From: Dyella sp. AtDHG13
Lineage (GTDB): Bacteria; Pseudomonadota; Gammaproteobacteria; Xanthomonadales; Rhodanobacteraceae
Reading direction: 5' to 3'
Assembly (NCBI RefSeq): GCF_003201105.1
Contig: NZ_QICJ01000016.1
Location: forward strand, 35,307-93,165
Length of the DNA stretch: 57,859 bases
Within the stretch, counting starts at the first letter, position 1; every line of letters begins with the position of its first letter. The position numbers were made by a program, and so were the translations under genes. The notes below the pieces were generated by a model that was given only the letters and a program-made list of their open reading frames with translations, was not told where the DNA came from and searched no databases. Positions 43,346-52,152 of the stretch are shown here, one piece after another.

Positions 43346-43684
43346 ATGGAACGCCCCGCCCGCAACGCCTACCGTGGAGCGCTTTTGCCCACGGTGCGCC
43401 GCGTGTCCACTGACTACCTCATCTGCCCCCACTGCACCATCGAGGTCCGCAAGGGCTGCAAGGCGTGCCGTGGCTGCCACGCGCGCATCGGCTACGGGCC
43501 GCCGTGGCCGTGGCTGGCGGCGGCGCTGGCGCCGTCGATCTGGGTGGCCATGACGGCGCACCGGTTCTTCTACGACTCCTTCCTCGTGTCGTTCGCCATG
43601 GGCGGCGTGCTGTTCGGCGGCCTGTGGGTCGTGCTCGACATGGTGTACGAGGATCGCGTGGTGTTCCGGCGCCAGCCATCCTGA
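43346..43684 (+). CDS. Small zinc-ribbon membrane protein, unknown function
   Basis: 112 residues from ATG 43346; GTG 43403 (VSTDYLICPHC) is an alternative. The N-terminal zinc-ribbon-like motif CPHCTIEVRKGCKACRGCHA has five cysteines and a His. Two membrane helices follow (WLAAALAPSIWVAMTAHR and FAMGGVLFGGLWVVLDMVY). Such short ribbon-plus-membrane proteins are common and uncharacterised. It ends 24 bp from the convergent halogenase-like gene. Confidence 0.65.
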   Translation: MERPARNAYRGALLPTVRRVSTDYLICPHCTIEVRKGCKACRGCHARIGYGPPWPWLAAALAPSIWVAMTAHRFFYDSFLVSFAMGGVLFGGLWVVLDMVYEDRVVFRRQPS

Positions 43685-43708
43685 AGGCCGGCGCCGCAGG
43701 CTGGAAAC

Positions 43709-45289
43709 TCAGGCCACCGCGTTCTGCCGGCCCGCGCGCTCGCGGTATTCCTGGCACATCCGTTCCACCAGCGCGCGATGGTCGGGCAGATCCTGCAGCG
43801 CCTGCGATGCCGCGAGCTGGATGTTGCGAAATTCCTGCCGCGCTTCTTCCATGCGCGGATAGGCGCTGCGCATGGCGCTGATGTCGGTCTTGAACTCCAT
43901 GCCGTACAGCACGTACTGCCAGCTCGACACCAGGAACATTTCCAGGTCGCTGATGAAATCCAGCCGGTGCGGCGGACGATGCTTCCACTGCGCGAGCTTG
44001 TCCTGCAGCGTGGCGGGAATGCTGGCCGCGTCGGTGTTGTCGATCCAGAAGGCCGAGTCGCGGCGCTGGCTCAGGCAGTAGTGCATCTTGATGAAGTCGA
44101 TGATGCGGTCGTAGCGCGCGATCATCATCTCGTTGAAATGCCGCGCGGCGCGTTCCATCTCGTCGGTGTCGCTGGGCAGCAGGTGGGTCAGCAGATACGT
44201 GGCCAGTTCGATCAGCGCGATGCCGGTGGATTCCAGCGGCTCGACGAACCCGCCCGCCAGCCCTACGGCGACGCAGTTCCTGCGCCAGTGCTCCGGCCGG
44301 TAGCCCGTCTCGAACTTGATGTGCATGGCCTTGAGGCCCTCGGCGGCGGCGCCAAGGTAGCCACGGAACACCTGCTCCGCGCGCTCGTCGGACGTGTGCC
44401 GCGACGAATACACGTAGCCCACGCCACGCCGCTTCTGCAGGCCGATGTCCCAGATCCATCCCGCCTCCTGTGCGGTGGAGATGGTGTAGGAGGGAATGGG
44501 CGTATCGGCTTTCTCGTACGGCACCTGCATGGCCACGGCGCGGTCGGCGAACAGCACGTCGGCGCGACTCTTGAACGGCGACTGCATCACGTTGCCGATC
44601 AGCAGACCACGCAGGCCGGTGCAATCCACGTACAGATCGGCGGTGAGCTCGCCCAGTTCCCTGGTCACCACGCGCGCGATGGCGCCGTGCTCGTCCAGTT
44701 CGGTGCGCTCCACCGTCGCCACATGGCGCTTGACGCCGAGCGCTTCCTGCCCATGCTCGGCGAGCACGCGCGCGAAGCATGCGGCGTCGAAGTGGAAGGC
44801 ATGGTTCATCGGGCCCTGGTAGTCGGGATCCTTGAAACGCTTGGGGCCACGGCCATGATCGACCAGCGCGGTCTGCATCGACACCGCATCAGCGAACGGC
44901 ATGCCTTCCGGCGCGGCGCCCAGCAGCCAGTACGGCAGCAGTTCCGGTCCGCCGGGCCGCTGGCTGGGTGCATTGAACGGGTGGAAGAAATGATCCGCGC
45001 CCGGCGTGCCGGGCGGCCGCACCCAATGGCGATAGTGGATGCCCTGCTTGTACGTGGCGGTCGCGCCGACCAGGAAACGGCGCTCGTCCAATCCGATGGC
45101 CGCCAACGTGCCGCGGATGGAAGGAAAGGTCGCCTCGCCCACGCCGAGCAGGCCGATGTCCGGCGATTCCACCAGATGCACCTGCACGCCCTGCGGATCG
45201 CGCGCGTTCACCGCCTTGGCGAGATAGCAGGCGGCGAGCCAGCCGGCCGTGCCGCCACCGACGATCAGCACCTTCTTCAGACGAGCCAT
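43709..45289 (-). CDS. Flavin-dependent tryptophan-halogenase family protein (PrnA-like)
   Basis: 526 residues; AGGGAAAC before the ATG 45289. The FAD-binding motif is VLIVGGGTAGWLAA, then GVGEATFPSI. Lys81 in TATYKQGIHYRHW aligns with the catalytic lysine (SYK) that forms the haloamine in PrnA. The W-x-W motif appears as AGWIWDIGLQ, and the C-terminal segment FLVSSWQYVLYGM is typical. Family members are often found beside TonB receptors in glycan loci, without a known halogenated product. This gene is downstream of such a receptor on the same strand (178-bp gap), and its role there is open. Confidence 0.9.
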   Translation of the reverse strand: MARLKKVLIVGGGTAGWLAACYLAKAVNARDPQGVQVHLVESPDIGLLGVGEATFPSIRGTLAAIGLDERRFLVGATATYKQGIHYRHWVRPPGTPGADHFFHPFNAPSQRPGGPELLPYWLLGAAPEGMPFADAVSMQTALVDHGRGPKRFKDPDYQGPMNHAFHFDAACFARVLAEHGQEALGVKRHVATVERTELDEHGAIARVVTRELGELTADLYVDCTGLRGLLIGNVMQSPFKSRADVLFADRAVAMQVPYEKADTPIPSYTISTAQEAGWIWDIGLQKRRGVGYVYSSRHTSDERAEQVFRGYLGAAAEGLKAMHIKFETGYRPEHWRRNCVAVGLAGGFVEPLESTGIALIELATYLLTHLLPSDTDEMERAARHFNEMMIARYDRIIDFIKMHYCLSQRRDSAFWIDNTDAASIPATLQDKLAQWKHRPPHRLDFISDLEMFLVSSWQYVLYGMEFKTDISAMRSAYPRMEEARQEFRNIQLAASQALQDLPDHRALVERMCQEYRERAGRQNAVA

Positions 45290-45467
45290 GATGTTTCCCT
45301 GCCGGCATGCAACGCAGGGGCTTGCATGAAAGAACTGCCGGGCCGCCCCACGCGGACCCGGCAAAGACGCCATTCAAGGGGAGGAACGGCGACGCCCTCC
45401 GGAGCATCGCCTGCAGAACGGCAAACCGCGGGCGGCGCGAACGTCATGGGGCGCCGCCCCTTGTTCA

Positions 45468-47900
45468 TCAGAACCACACACCGAGCTGCACGCCGTAGGT
45501 GCGTGGCGCGAGGTACTGCGACACGTACTGCAGCGAGCCGTCCGACATCAGGAAGCGGCCGGCGCTGGTGCGGATCTTGTCATCGGACACGTTCTGCACG
45601 TACGCGTTGACCCACCACTTGTCGCCCGGCTCGGTATAGCGCAGCGAGATGTCGCCACGCGTGTACGCCTTCTGCTGGTCGCCCGAGCCCAGGTTGAAGT
45701 AGCTCAGCCATTGCGTGCTCTGGTACTGCGCGCTCAGGCGCGGCGTGAGGCGTCCGCCATTGGAGAGATGGAAATCGTGCTCGTAAATGGCGGTGAGCGA
45801 CACGTTGGGCGCATGCGGCAGGTCGTTGCCGGTGACGTTCATGCAGTTGGCGAGATTCGACGCGGGCGGACAGGCCGGCAAGCCCTGGTAGTCGTTGCTG
45901 CCCGCATAGATGAGCGTGCCGAGTTCCTTCTTCGGAATGGCGGAGAACACCAGGTCCAGACGGTCGTCCTTCTGCTGGTACGCCAGCTCCGATTCGATAC
46001 CGAGCACCTTCGTGCTGCCGCCGACATTGGAGAAGCCCAGGCCATGGTTGCCATCGGGATAGACGATGGGCGCCGACAGCTGGAAGTTCTTGAAGTCTTC
46101 GTAATAGATGGCCGAGTTCCACGTCATGTGGCCATCGAGGAAGGTGAACTTGCTGCCGATTTCATAGTTGGTCAGCGTTTCGGGCTGGTACAGCGTGCCC
46201 GCATCCTGCGTGCCGCCGGACTTGTAGCCGGTGGAGACGCTGGCATACAGCAGGCCGTTGGAGCCCACGTCCGTATCCAGGCGCACCAGCCAGGTCGGCT
46301 TGCTCTTGCTGTAGCGCGCGGTGTTCCGCTGCGAAATGGTGAAGCCGTTGGACGGATCCGGATAGACGCCCGGCGAGATCGGCACCTGCGGCACGGTCGG
46401 GTCATAGTCCCAGCCCCAGTTGATGCCGCCCTTGTTTTCCTTGGTGTCGTGCGACCAGCGCGCACCGCCGGTGAGGCGCCAATGGTCGCTGATGTGCCAG
46501 GTGGCCTGGCCGAACAGCGCATACGACTCCACCGTTTCCTTGGGCTGGATGAAGGAGCCCTGCCAGTTCACCGAACCGTACTGGGTGCCGTTCATGATGG
46601 GAATGTCGAAGCGGATGTTGTTGTCTTCGTACCCGTAGTACGCACCCACGATCCAGTCCACCAGCTGCGGGCCGCTGGACTTCAGGTCCACTTCCTGGCT
46701 CCAGCTCTTGTAGTTGGAGTAGTTGGTGCGGTCGTCCTGGTACACGCCGCCGGTGGTGAAGCTGGTGGGCACGGCGACGCCGACATCCTGGTCGAAATCG
46801 CTCTTGCCCGAGTAGCGGTTGTAGCCGGCGATGTAGCTCAGCTGCATGCCGTCGTTGATCTGCCAGTCCATGCGGCTGCGCAGCGTCTTGGAGGTGCGGT
46901 CCAGGTACGGCGCGGTGTCGATCAGCGCGGACCAGAAATCCTGGCCCTGGCGCGGCGTCTGCATCAGGCTCAGGTCCGGCGTGCCGCGATCGAGGAAATA
47001 TTCGTACGAGAGGTTCCACTTGAACGAATCGCTGGGTTGCCACAGCGCGCTCACGCGCGCGGCGGACTGATCCTGCGAGTTGTACTTCTTGCCGCCCTGC
47101 ACGTACTGGTCGGCATTGATCGGCTGGAACTTCGCCGGATCGCCGCCGGAAGCGAGATACGCCTGTTGCTGCTGCGCCACGCTCGGCAGCTCGCTCGACG
47201 GGTTCTGGTAATCCACATAGCCGTCGTGCTGCTCGTGCACCATCGCCACGCGCATGGCGAAGGTGTCGCTGATGGGCAGGTTCACCGCGGCGCGCGCGCC
47301 CATCTGGTTGTAGTTGCCCGCTTCCACCTGCGCATTGCCGTAGAAGCCGGCGCCGATATCCGGTTTGGCCGTCTGAAAGCTGATGGCGCCCGCAGTGGAG
47401 TTGCGGCCCCACAGCGTGCCCTGCGGGCCGCGCAGCACTTCCACGCCGTCCATGTCCAGCAGCAGGCCGGAGGCGGCTTCGGCGCGCGGCGCGTACACGC
47501 CGTCGACGAAGGTGGCTACTTCCGGGTCCGCGTATTCGGTCTTGGCGCTGTCGTTGCCGATGCCGCGCAGGGTCAGCGTGACCACGCCATGATCGCCCTG
47601 GCTCGTGCCCTGCAGGCCCGGCACGAGCTTGGTCAGGTCCTGCACGGTCATCACACGCTCCTTGTCGAGCGTGTCGGGCGTGATGGCGCTCACCGCCACC
47701 GGGGTTTTCTGCAGCGGTGTCTCGCGCTTGGTCGCGGTCACCGAAATGGCGTCGAGCTGCTTGACCTTCTTGTCGGCGGGCGGCGCGGGATTCTGCGAAG
47801 GCGCGCTCTGCGGCGCGGCATCCTGATCCGCGGCGAGCACCACGCCCGGGGCAAGGACTAGGGACATGGCGATATACAACGCCGAATAGCGCAACTTCAT
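45468..47900 (-). CDS. TonB-dependent receptor of the glycan-uptake locus
   Basis: 810 residues from ATG 47900 (GGGGA before it). Signal peptide MSLVLAPGVVLA-ADQD, TonB box DAISVTATKRETPLQKTPVA, plug domain with LTKLVPGLQGTSQGDHG and VEVLRGPQGTLWGRNSTAGA, then the outer-membrane barrel ending in Trp-Phe. Its upstream DNA carries two operators identical to one at the GH3 gene, so it is very likely co-regulated with that glucosidase by the LacI protein. The probable substrate is a beta-linked oligosaccharide. Confidence 0.93.
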   Translation of the reverse strand: MKLRYSALYIAMSLVLAPGVVLAADQDAAPQSAPSQNPAPPADKKVKQLDAISVTATKRETPLQKTPVAVSAITPDTLDKERVMTVQDLTKLVPGLQGTSQGDHGVVTLTLRGIGNDSAKTEYADPEVATFVDGVYAPRAEAASGLLLDMDGVEVLRGPQGTLWGRNSTAGAISFQTAKPDIGAGFYGNAQVEAGNYNQMGARAAVNLPISDTFAMRVAMVHEQHDGYVDYQNPSSELPSVAQQQQAYLASGGDPAKFQPINADQYVQGGKKYNSQDQSAARVSALWQPSDSFKWNLSYEYFLDRGTPDLSLMQTPRQGQDFWSALIDTAPYLDRTSKTLRSRMDWQINDGMQLSYIAGYNRYSGKSDFDQDVGVAVPTSFTTGGVYQDDRTNYSNYKSWSQEVDLKSSGPQLVDWIVGAYYGYEDNNIRFDIPIMNGTQYGSVNWQGSFIQPKETVESYALFGQATWHISDHWRLTGGARWSHDTKENKGGINWGWDYDPTVPQVPISPGVYPDPSNGFTISQRNTARYSKSKPTWLVRLDTDVGSNGLLYASVSTGYKSGGTQDAGTLYQPETLTNYEIGSKFTFLDGHMTWNSAIYYEDFKNFQLSAPIVYPDGNHGLGFSNVGGSTKVLGIESELAYQQKDDRLDLVFSAIPKKELGTLIYAGSNDYQGLPACPPASNLANCMNVTGNDLPHAPNVSLTAIYEHDFHLSNGGRLTPRLSAQYQSTQWLSYFNLGSGDQQKAYTRGDISLRYTEPGDKWWVNAYVQNVSDDKIRTSAGRFLMSDGSLQYVSQYLAPRTYGVQLGVWF

Positions 47901-47975
47901 CTGGCTTCCCCTCAATTCAAATCGGATTGTTGTGGGTCACCGCCCTCGACGGCGACTGGCTGATGTCATCCCCCG

Positions 47976-48015
47976 ATGACAGCGCTGTCATTCACAGCCA
48001 TGACAGCGCTGTCAT
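47976..48015. promoter_or_regulatory. Two tandem LacI-type operators upstream of the TonB receptor gene
   Basis: ATGACAGCGCTGTCAT occurs at 47976-47991 and again at 48000-48015, both perfect 16-bp palindromes, centre to centre 24 bp. They lie 76-115 bp upstream of the receptor start. The same TGACAGCGCTGTCA core occurs at 50858-50871. Palindromes with a central CG are typical of LacI-family sites. Apart from these, the 372 bp between the receptor and the GH3 stop show nothing I can support. Confidence 0.88.
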
Positions 48016-48272
48016 GGCGATCATAGAACGGTTCTTCGGCAGAAGCTTGACGCGCGGCAGCAAGGCATGTGCTCTCCCTCAACCCCTGCTGCAACTGGCT
48101 TTGCCCGACCGCGAACGACATCTTCGCGGCCATTTTTGATGCAAGAGCAAATGGACGTTCAGCCATCCATTGCCCGTAACCACTGACGCACCCTTTCCTT
48201 TCGACTACTTCGTGGACGGGAAAAGGCTTACTGCTCGTTCCACTCCCATCCGGCTCGAAACCAAGCCCTTCA

Positions 48273-50804
48273 TCACTTGACGCAATCGACCACACGGTCG
48301 ACATCGGTGCCCAGCGCGACGCGGGAGATCGCGATGTCCGCGCCCTTGCCGGCACTCCACGCGAACGGCTGATCGATGTGGTGCATGTCCGCGCCCGCGG
48401 CGCGGAAACATTTCAGCGGCACGCCTACGCGCACCCATTGCCCGGCCGCCAGCGTCGACAGGGTCTTGCCCAGCGACACGCGTCCCTGGCAAGCCTTGCC
48501 GCAGCCCATGGCGATCCATGCATCCTGCGTGGGCAGCGCATCGACGCGCAGCGTCGTCACCAGCAGCACGTCGCCATTGGTTTCGCGATCCAGGTCCAGC
48601 GGCGCGCGCGCATGGATGGCGAGCTGCGCGTTGCCTGCGTTCCAGGTGAAACGTCGCGCGTCTTCCTGCGCCTTGTAGTCCAGCGCCGCCATATGCAGGC
48701 TGCCGTCCGGCGTGGTGGCCGGCGATACGTCGCCGGTGATGGCCGCGCCCTTCGCATCCACCAGGGTGAAGGCATAGCCATGCACGGCCTTGCCGCGATC
48801 GAGATAGTTGCCCACCGGAATCTGCTCGCCGGTGATGCCCGACACTTCCGGCAGCGGGCGCACGGTCGCGTGGTCGGCATAGCTCAGGCCATAACCCAGC
48901 GGAAACTGCGGCGCGCCCTGCCCCACCACCGCGGTGCTGGGCCACGCATACGCGAGCTTGCCGTGGAAGTCGTGGGCGATGCCGCCGTCGCGCTTGCGCA
49001 GCAGCACGTCCGCCACGCCGCCGCCTTCGCTGCCAGGCAGCCACGCCGCGACGAACGCGTCGGCCGCGTTGATCTCGCGATTCATCCACAGCGGCCGTCC
49101 GCTCAGGAATACCGCCACCACGGGAATGCCCTGCCCGCGCAGATGACGGATGAGTTCGAGGTCGTGATCGTCGCCGGGACGGAACAGCAGATTGGGAATA
49201 TCGCCCTGGAATTCCGCATACGGATCCTCGCCGAATACCACCACGGCGACGTCGGGCTTCGCGGTGAAATGGCCGTCCGTTTCGATCTCGGCCGAACCGC
49301 CGGCCGCCTTCACCTGCTCGACGATGCCGGCGCCGATGGACTGCGCGCCGGGGAAATCCGCGTTCTTCAGCCCCGTGCCCTGCCAGTTGAGCGTCCAGCC
49401 GCCGCTCTGGCGCGAGATATTGTCCGCGCCCTCGCCCGCGATCAGGATGCGCCTGCGCGGATCGAGCGGCAGCAGGCCGTTGTTGTTCTTCAGCAGCACC
49501 AGCGATTCGCGCACCGCGCGACGCGCGATGGCGCGATGCGCCGGGCTGCCGACGATCTCGTTCGCCTTCTGCACGATGGGCTGCGTGGACGGCGCACCCG
49601 CCTCGAACAGGCCCGCGCGGAATTTCACGCGCAGGATGCGCGCCACGGCGTCATCCAGCCGCGCCATCGGGATCGCGCCGGACTTCACCTCGGCCAGCGT
49701 GTGTTCGTAGAGACCACGCCAGCTGTCGGGCGCCATCAGCATATCGAGCCCGGCGTTGTACGCCGTGGGGCAATCCTCGTTGGTGCAGCCGGGCACCTGG
49801 CCGTGCGCGTTCCAGTCGCCCACCACCAGGCCCTGGAAATCCATGCGCTGCTTGAGCACGTCGGTGATGAGGGCCTTGTCGCCGGTGATCTTGCGGCCGT
49901 TCCAGCTGGAGAACGAGGCCATGATCACCTGCACGCCGGCATCGATGGCGGGCACGTAGCCCGCCGCGTGGATGTCGCGCAGCGCGGCCTCGGTGATCTG
50001 CGCGTCGCCCTGATCCTTGCCGTTGTGCGTGCCGCCGTCCGCGAGGAAATGCTTGGCGGAGGCCAGCACGTGCGCGCCATCCAGGAACTGCGGCGTGCCG
50101 ACCTTGCCCTGCAGTCCCTCGATCATCGCGGTGGCGTACTGCGCGACGATCTTCGGGTCCTGCGAGTAGCCTTCGTACGAGCGGCCCCAGCGCACGTCCT
50201 GCGGCACGGCGAGCGTGGGCGCGAAGCTCCAGTTGATGCCGGTGGCGCGCACTTCGGCCGCGGTCGCCTCGCCGATCTCGCGGATCAGCTCCGGATCGTG
50301 CGCGTTGCCGAGCGCGGAGTTCTGCGGAAACAGCGTGGCGCCCACCACGTTGTTGTGGCCATGCACCGCGTCGATGCCGAACAGCAGCGGGATCGGCGGG
50401 TGATCACCGTTGGTTTCCATCGCGGCGCGATAGAACGCCTCCGATGCGGCCTTCCACTCGTCCACCGTGGCGGTCACCGTGCCATGCGGCTTGGAGTTGC
50501 CGCCGGCGAGGATCGCGCCGAGGTGGTACTTGCGCACGTCGTCCGGCGTCACGCTGAGGATGTCGGCCTGCACCAGCTGGCCGACCTTTTCCTCCACTGT
50601 CATCTTCGCCATCAGCGCCGAGACGCGGGTTTCCAGTGCGTTATCCCTGGGGAACGGCCAGGTGGCGCGCGGCCATGTATCGGGGTGCACGGGCGACGCA
50701 TCGTCCGCCAGCGCGACACCGGCGACGGCGCAGGCGAGCGCGAGGGAAAGAACGGTCGGAACACGGCGCAAACGGCGAACGGAAGCCAGCACGGCTTTCT
50801 CCAT
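48273..50804 (-). CDS. GH3 family beta-glucosidase / glucan glucohydrolase
   Basis: 843 residues from ATG 50804; the signal region is VPTVLSLALACAVAGVALA. The GH3 N-domain has KMTVEEKVGQLVQAD, LFGIDAVHGHNNV, ASAKHFLADGG and the nucleophile Asp in GLVVGDWNAHGQV. The C-domain (RESLVLLKNNNGLLPL) and a ~160-residue C-terminal galactose-binding-like extension follow, the plan of periplasmic exo-1,3/1,4-glucanases. The product cleaves glucose from beta-glucans or cellodextrins. The promoter -35 lies within a LacI operator. A GGAGCCGGCTCC palindrome just upstream of the ATG may bring the distant AAGGGGGAG closer. Confidence 0.93.
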   Translation of the reverse strand: MEKAVLASVRRLRRVPTVLSLALACAVAGVALADDASPVHPDTWPRATWPFPRDNALETRVSALMAKMTVEEKVGQLVQADILSVTPDDVRKYHLGAILAGGNSKPHGTVTATVDEWKAASEAFYRAAMETNGDHPPIPLLFGIDAVHGHNNVVGATLFPQNSALGNAHDPELIREIGEATAAEVRATGINWSFAPTLAVPQDVRWGRSYEGYSQDPKIVAQYATAMIEGLQGKVGTPQFLDGAHVLASAKHFLADGGTHNGKDQGDAQITEAALRDIHAAGYVPAIDAGVQVIMASFSSWNGRKITGDKALITDVLKQRMDFQGLVVGDWNAHGQVPGCTNEDCPTAYNAGLDMLMAPDSWRGLYEHTLAEVKSGAIPMARLDDAVARILRVKFRAGLFEAGAPSTQPIVQKANEIVGSPAHRAIARRAVRESLVLLKNNNGLLPLDPRRRILIAGEGADNISRQSGGWTLNWQGTGLKNADFPGAQSIGAGIVEQVKAAGGSAEIETDGHFTAKPDVAVVVFGEDPYAEFQGDIPNLLFRPGDDHDLELIRHLRGQGIPVVAVFLSGRPLWMNREINAADAFVAAWLPGSEGGGVADVLLRKRDGGIAHDFHGKLAYAWPSTAVVGQGAPQFPLGYGLSYADHATVRPLPEVSGITGEQIPVGNYLDRGKAVHGYAFTLVDAKGAAITGDVSPATTPDGSLHMAALDYKAQEDARRFTWNAGNAQLAIHARAPLDLDRETNGDVLLVTTLRVDALPTQDAWIAMGCGKACQGRVSLGKTLSTLAAGQWVRVGVPLKCFRAAGADMHHIDQPFAWSAGKGADIAISRVALGTDVDRVVDCVK

Positions 50805-50848
50805 CAGGCAGGAGCCGGCTCCCCCTTGGAGCCGGACGCCGCCGAGAC

Positions 50849-50872
50849 TGACAGAAATGACAGCGCTGTCAA
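50849..50872 (-). promoter_or_regulatory. LacI operator overlapping the GH3 gene -35 element
   Basis: TGACAGCGCTGTCA (50858-50871) has the same core as the two operators upstream of the receptor. A further half-site TGACAG lies at 50849-50854. On the minus strand TTGACA (50867-50872) is a consensus -35 covered by the operator, so bound repressor would block RNA polymerase; the -10 is weak. Confidence 0.82.
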
Positions 50873-50985
50873 TTTGCGACGCAACACGCCCGAGACGGGC
50901 CATTCCAGTGACCAGTTGGACGAATAAATCGCGTTAATTCAATGGATTGCCGCAGAAGATGCACGCGGGCGACGCCCGCTCGCCC

Positions 50986-51999
50986 TCAAGGCGCCCGTGA
51001 CGTCGATTCCCGCAACTGCAGCGCGTACGGCACCTGCACCAGCAGGCCGGTCCCACGGCCACGCAGCAGTTCCATCAACTGCAGCGCCGCGAGCTTGCCC
51101 ATCTCGCGGCTGGGCTGGCGCACGGTGGTGAGCGGGGGCCACAGCTGCGTGGCGAGCGGCGTGTCGTCGAAGCCGCAGACGGAGAGATCGCGCGGCACTT
51201 TCAGGCCGCGCTCGTTCGCTGCCCACATCACGCCGGCAGCCATGTCGTCGTTCGCGGCGAAGATCGCCGTGGGCAGCTCGGGCAGCGCGAACAGTTCGCG
51301 CGCCGCGATGACGCCGGAGCCGAAGGTGAATTCGCCCTGCACCACGTACTGCGGATCGAACGGCAGGCCCACCGCCGCCAGTGCGTCCTTGTAGCCCGCC
51401 ATGCGCCAGCGGCTGGCGCCGTGGTTGGCGATGCCCACGATGTGGGCGATGTGCCGGTGCCCCAGTTCCACCAGGTGCGTCACCAGCGCCTTGGCCGCCT
51501 GCTGTTCGTCCATGCACACGCCGATGGCGCCGCCGTGCTGCACCGGCGAAATGCTGGAGTACGGCACGCCGTGTTCCTTCAGGCGTTGCAGCAGCGGGGC
51601 GAAATCGGTGAGCGGCGGCGTCATGATCACGCCGTCGATGTGGTGGTCGAACACCAGTGCATCGACGCGGCGGATGAAGTCCTGACCGCGCATGCGCAGC
51701 GGGCACGCCATCATGCTGTAGCGGTGCGCGTCGCAGGCGTCGAGCACGCCGTCCTGCACTTCGGCCAGGTAGGTGGACGCCGGGTTGTCGTTGTTGTCGT
51801 AGAGCATCGCCACCAGGAACGACCGGCTTCCCGCCAGCCCGCGCGCCGCGGGGCTGGGCCGGTAATTCATCGATTCCATCGCCGCCAGCACTTTCTGGCG
51901 GGTGGATTCCTTGACCGAGGGCTCTTCGTTGAGAACGCGGGAAACTGTCTTGGGGGACACGCCCGTCGCACGTGCTACGTCTTCGAGGCGGACCCGCAT
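50986..51999 (-). CDS. LacI-family transcriptional repressor
   Basis: 337 residues from ATG 51999 (GGGAG before it), where the DNA-binding domain begins: MRVRLEDVARATGVSPKTVS, then RVLNEEPSVKESTRQKV and the hinge YRPSPAARGLAG. A periplasmic-sugar-binding-like effector domain follows (DGVIMTPPLTD, AIFAANDDMAAGVMWAANE). It sits immediately upstream of the GH3 gene on the same strand, with the operator between them. It is the best candidate for binding the three TGACAGCGCTGTCA sites, released by a beta-glucoside or cellodextrin. Confidence 0.93.
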   Translation of the reverse strand: MRVRLEDVARATGVSPKTVSRVLNEEPSVKESTRQKVLAAMESMNYRPSPAARGLAGSRSFLVAMLYDNNDNPASTYLAEVQDGVLDACDAHRYSMMACPLRMRGQDFIRRVDALVFDHHIDGVIMTPPLTDFAPLLQRLKEHGVPYSSISPVQHGGAIGVCMDEQQAAKALVTHLVELGHRHIAHIVGIANHGASRWRMAGYKDALAAVGLPFDPQYVVQGEFTFGSGVIAARELFALPELPTAIFAANDDMAAGVMWAANERGLKVPRDLSVCGFDDTPLATQLWPPLTTVRQPSREMGKLAALQLMELLRGRGTGLLVQVPYALQLRESTSRAP

Positions 52000-52082
52000 A
52001 GTGACTCCCGACTGCAAGCTGCTGCGGGACCAATATGCCTTTTGCCCGAGCCGGTTTACAAGAACCGGCGGCGCGCCGGCCG

Positions 52083-52139
52083 AAAACCTTGCGGCCGGCG
52101 GCCCGACAGCCCCTTGCAAGGGCTGACCGGCCGCCGGCC
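52083..52139 (-). terminator. Intrinsic terminator of the alpha/beta hydrolase gene
   Basis: Outer arms GGCCGGCGG (52093-52101) and CCGCCGGCC (52131-52139) enclose the near-palindrome CAGCCCCTTGCAAGGGCTG. On the minus strand the stem is followed by GCAAGGTTTTC. It separates the hydrolase from the LacI gene, so these are two transcription units. Confidence 0.72.
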
Positions 52140-52152
52140 TGCGCGGCGCTGC

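Noticed and set aside
48378-50927. An 849-codon open frame on the plus strand opposite the GH3 gene
   Set aside because: Arg/His/Ala-rich composition with no motif. The opposite strand has complete GH3 motifs and signal peptide.
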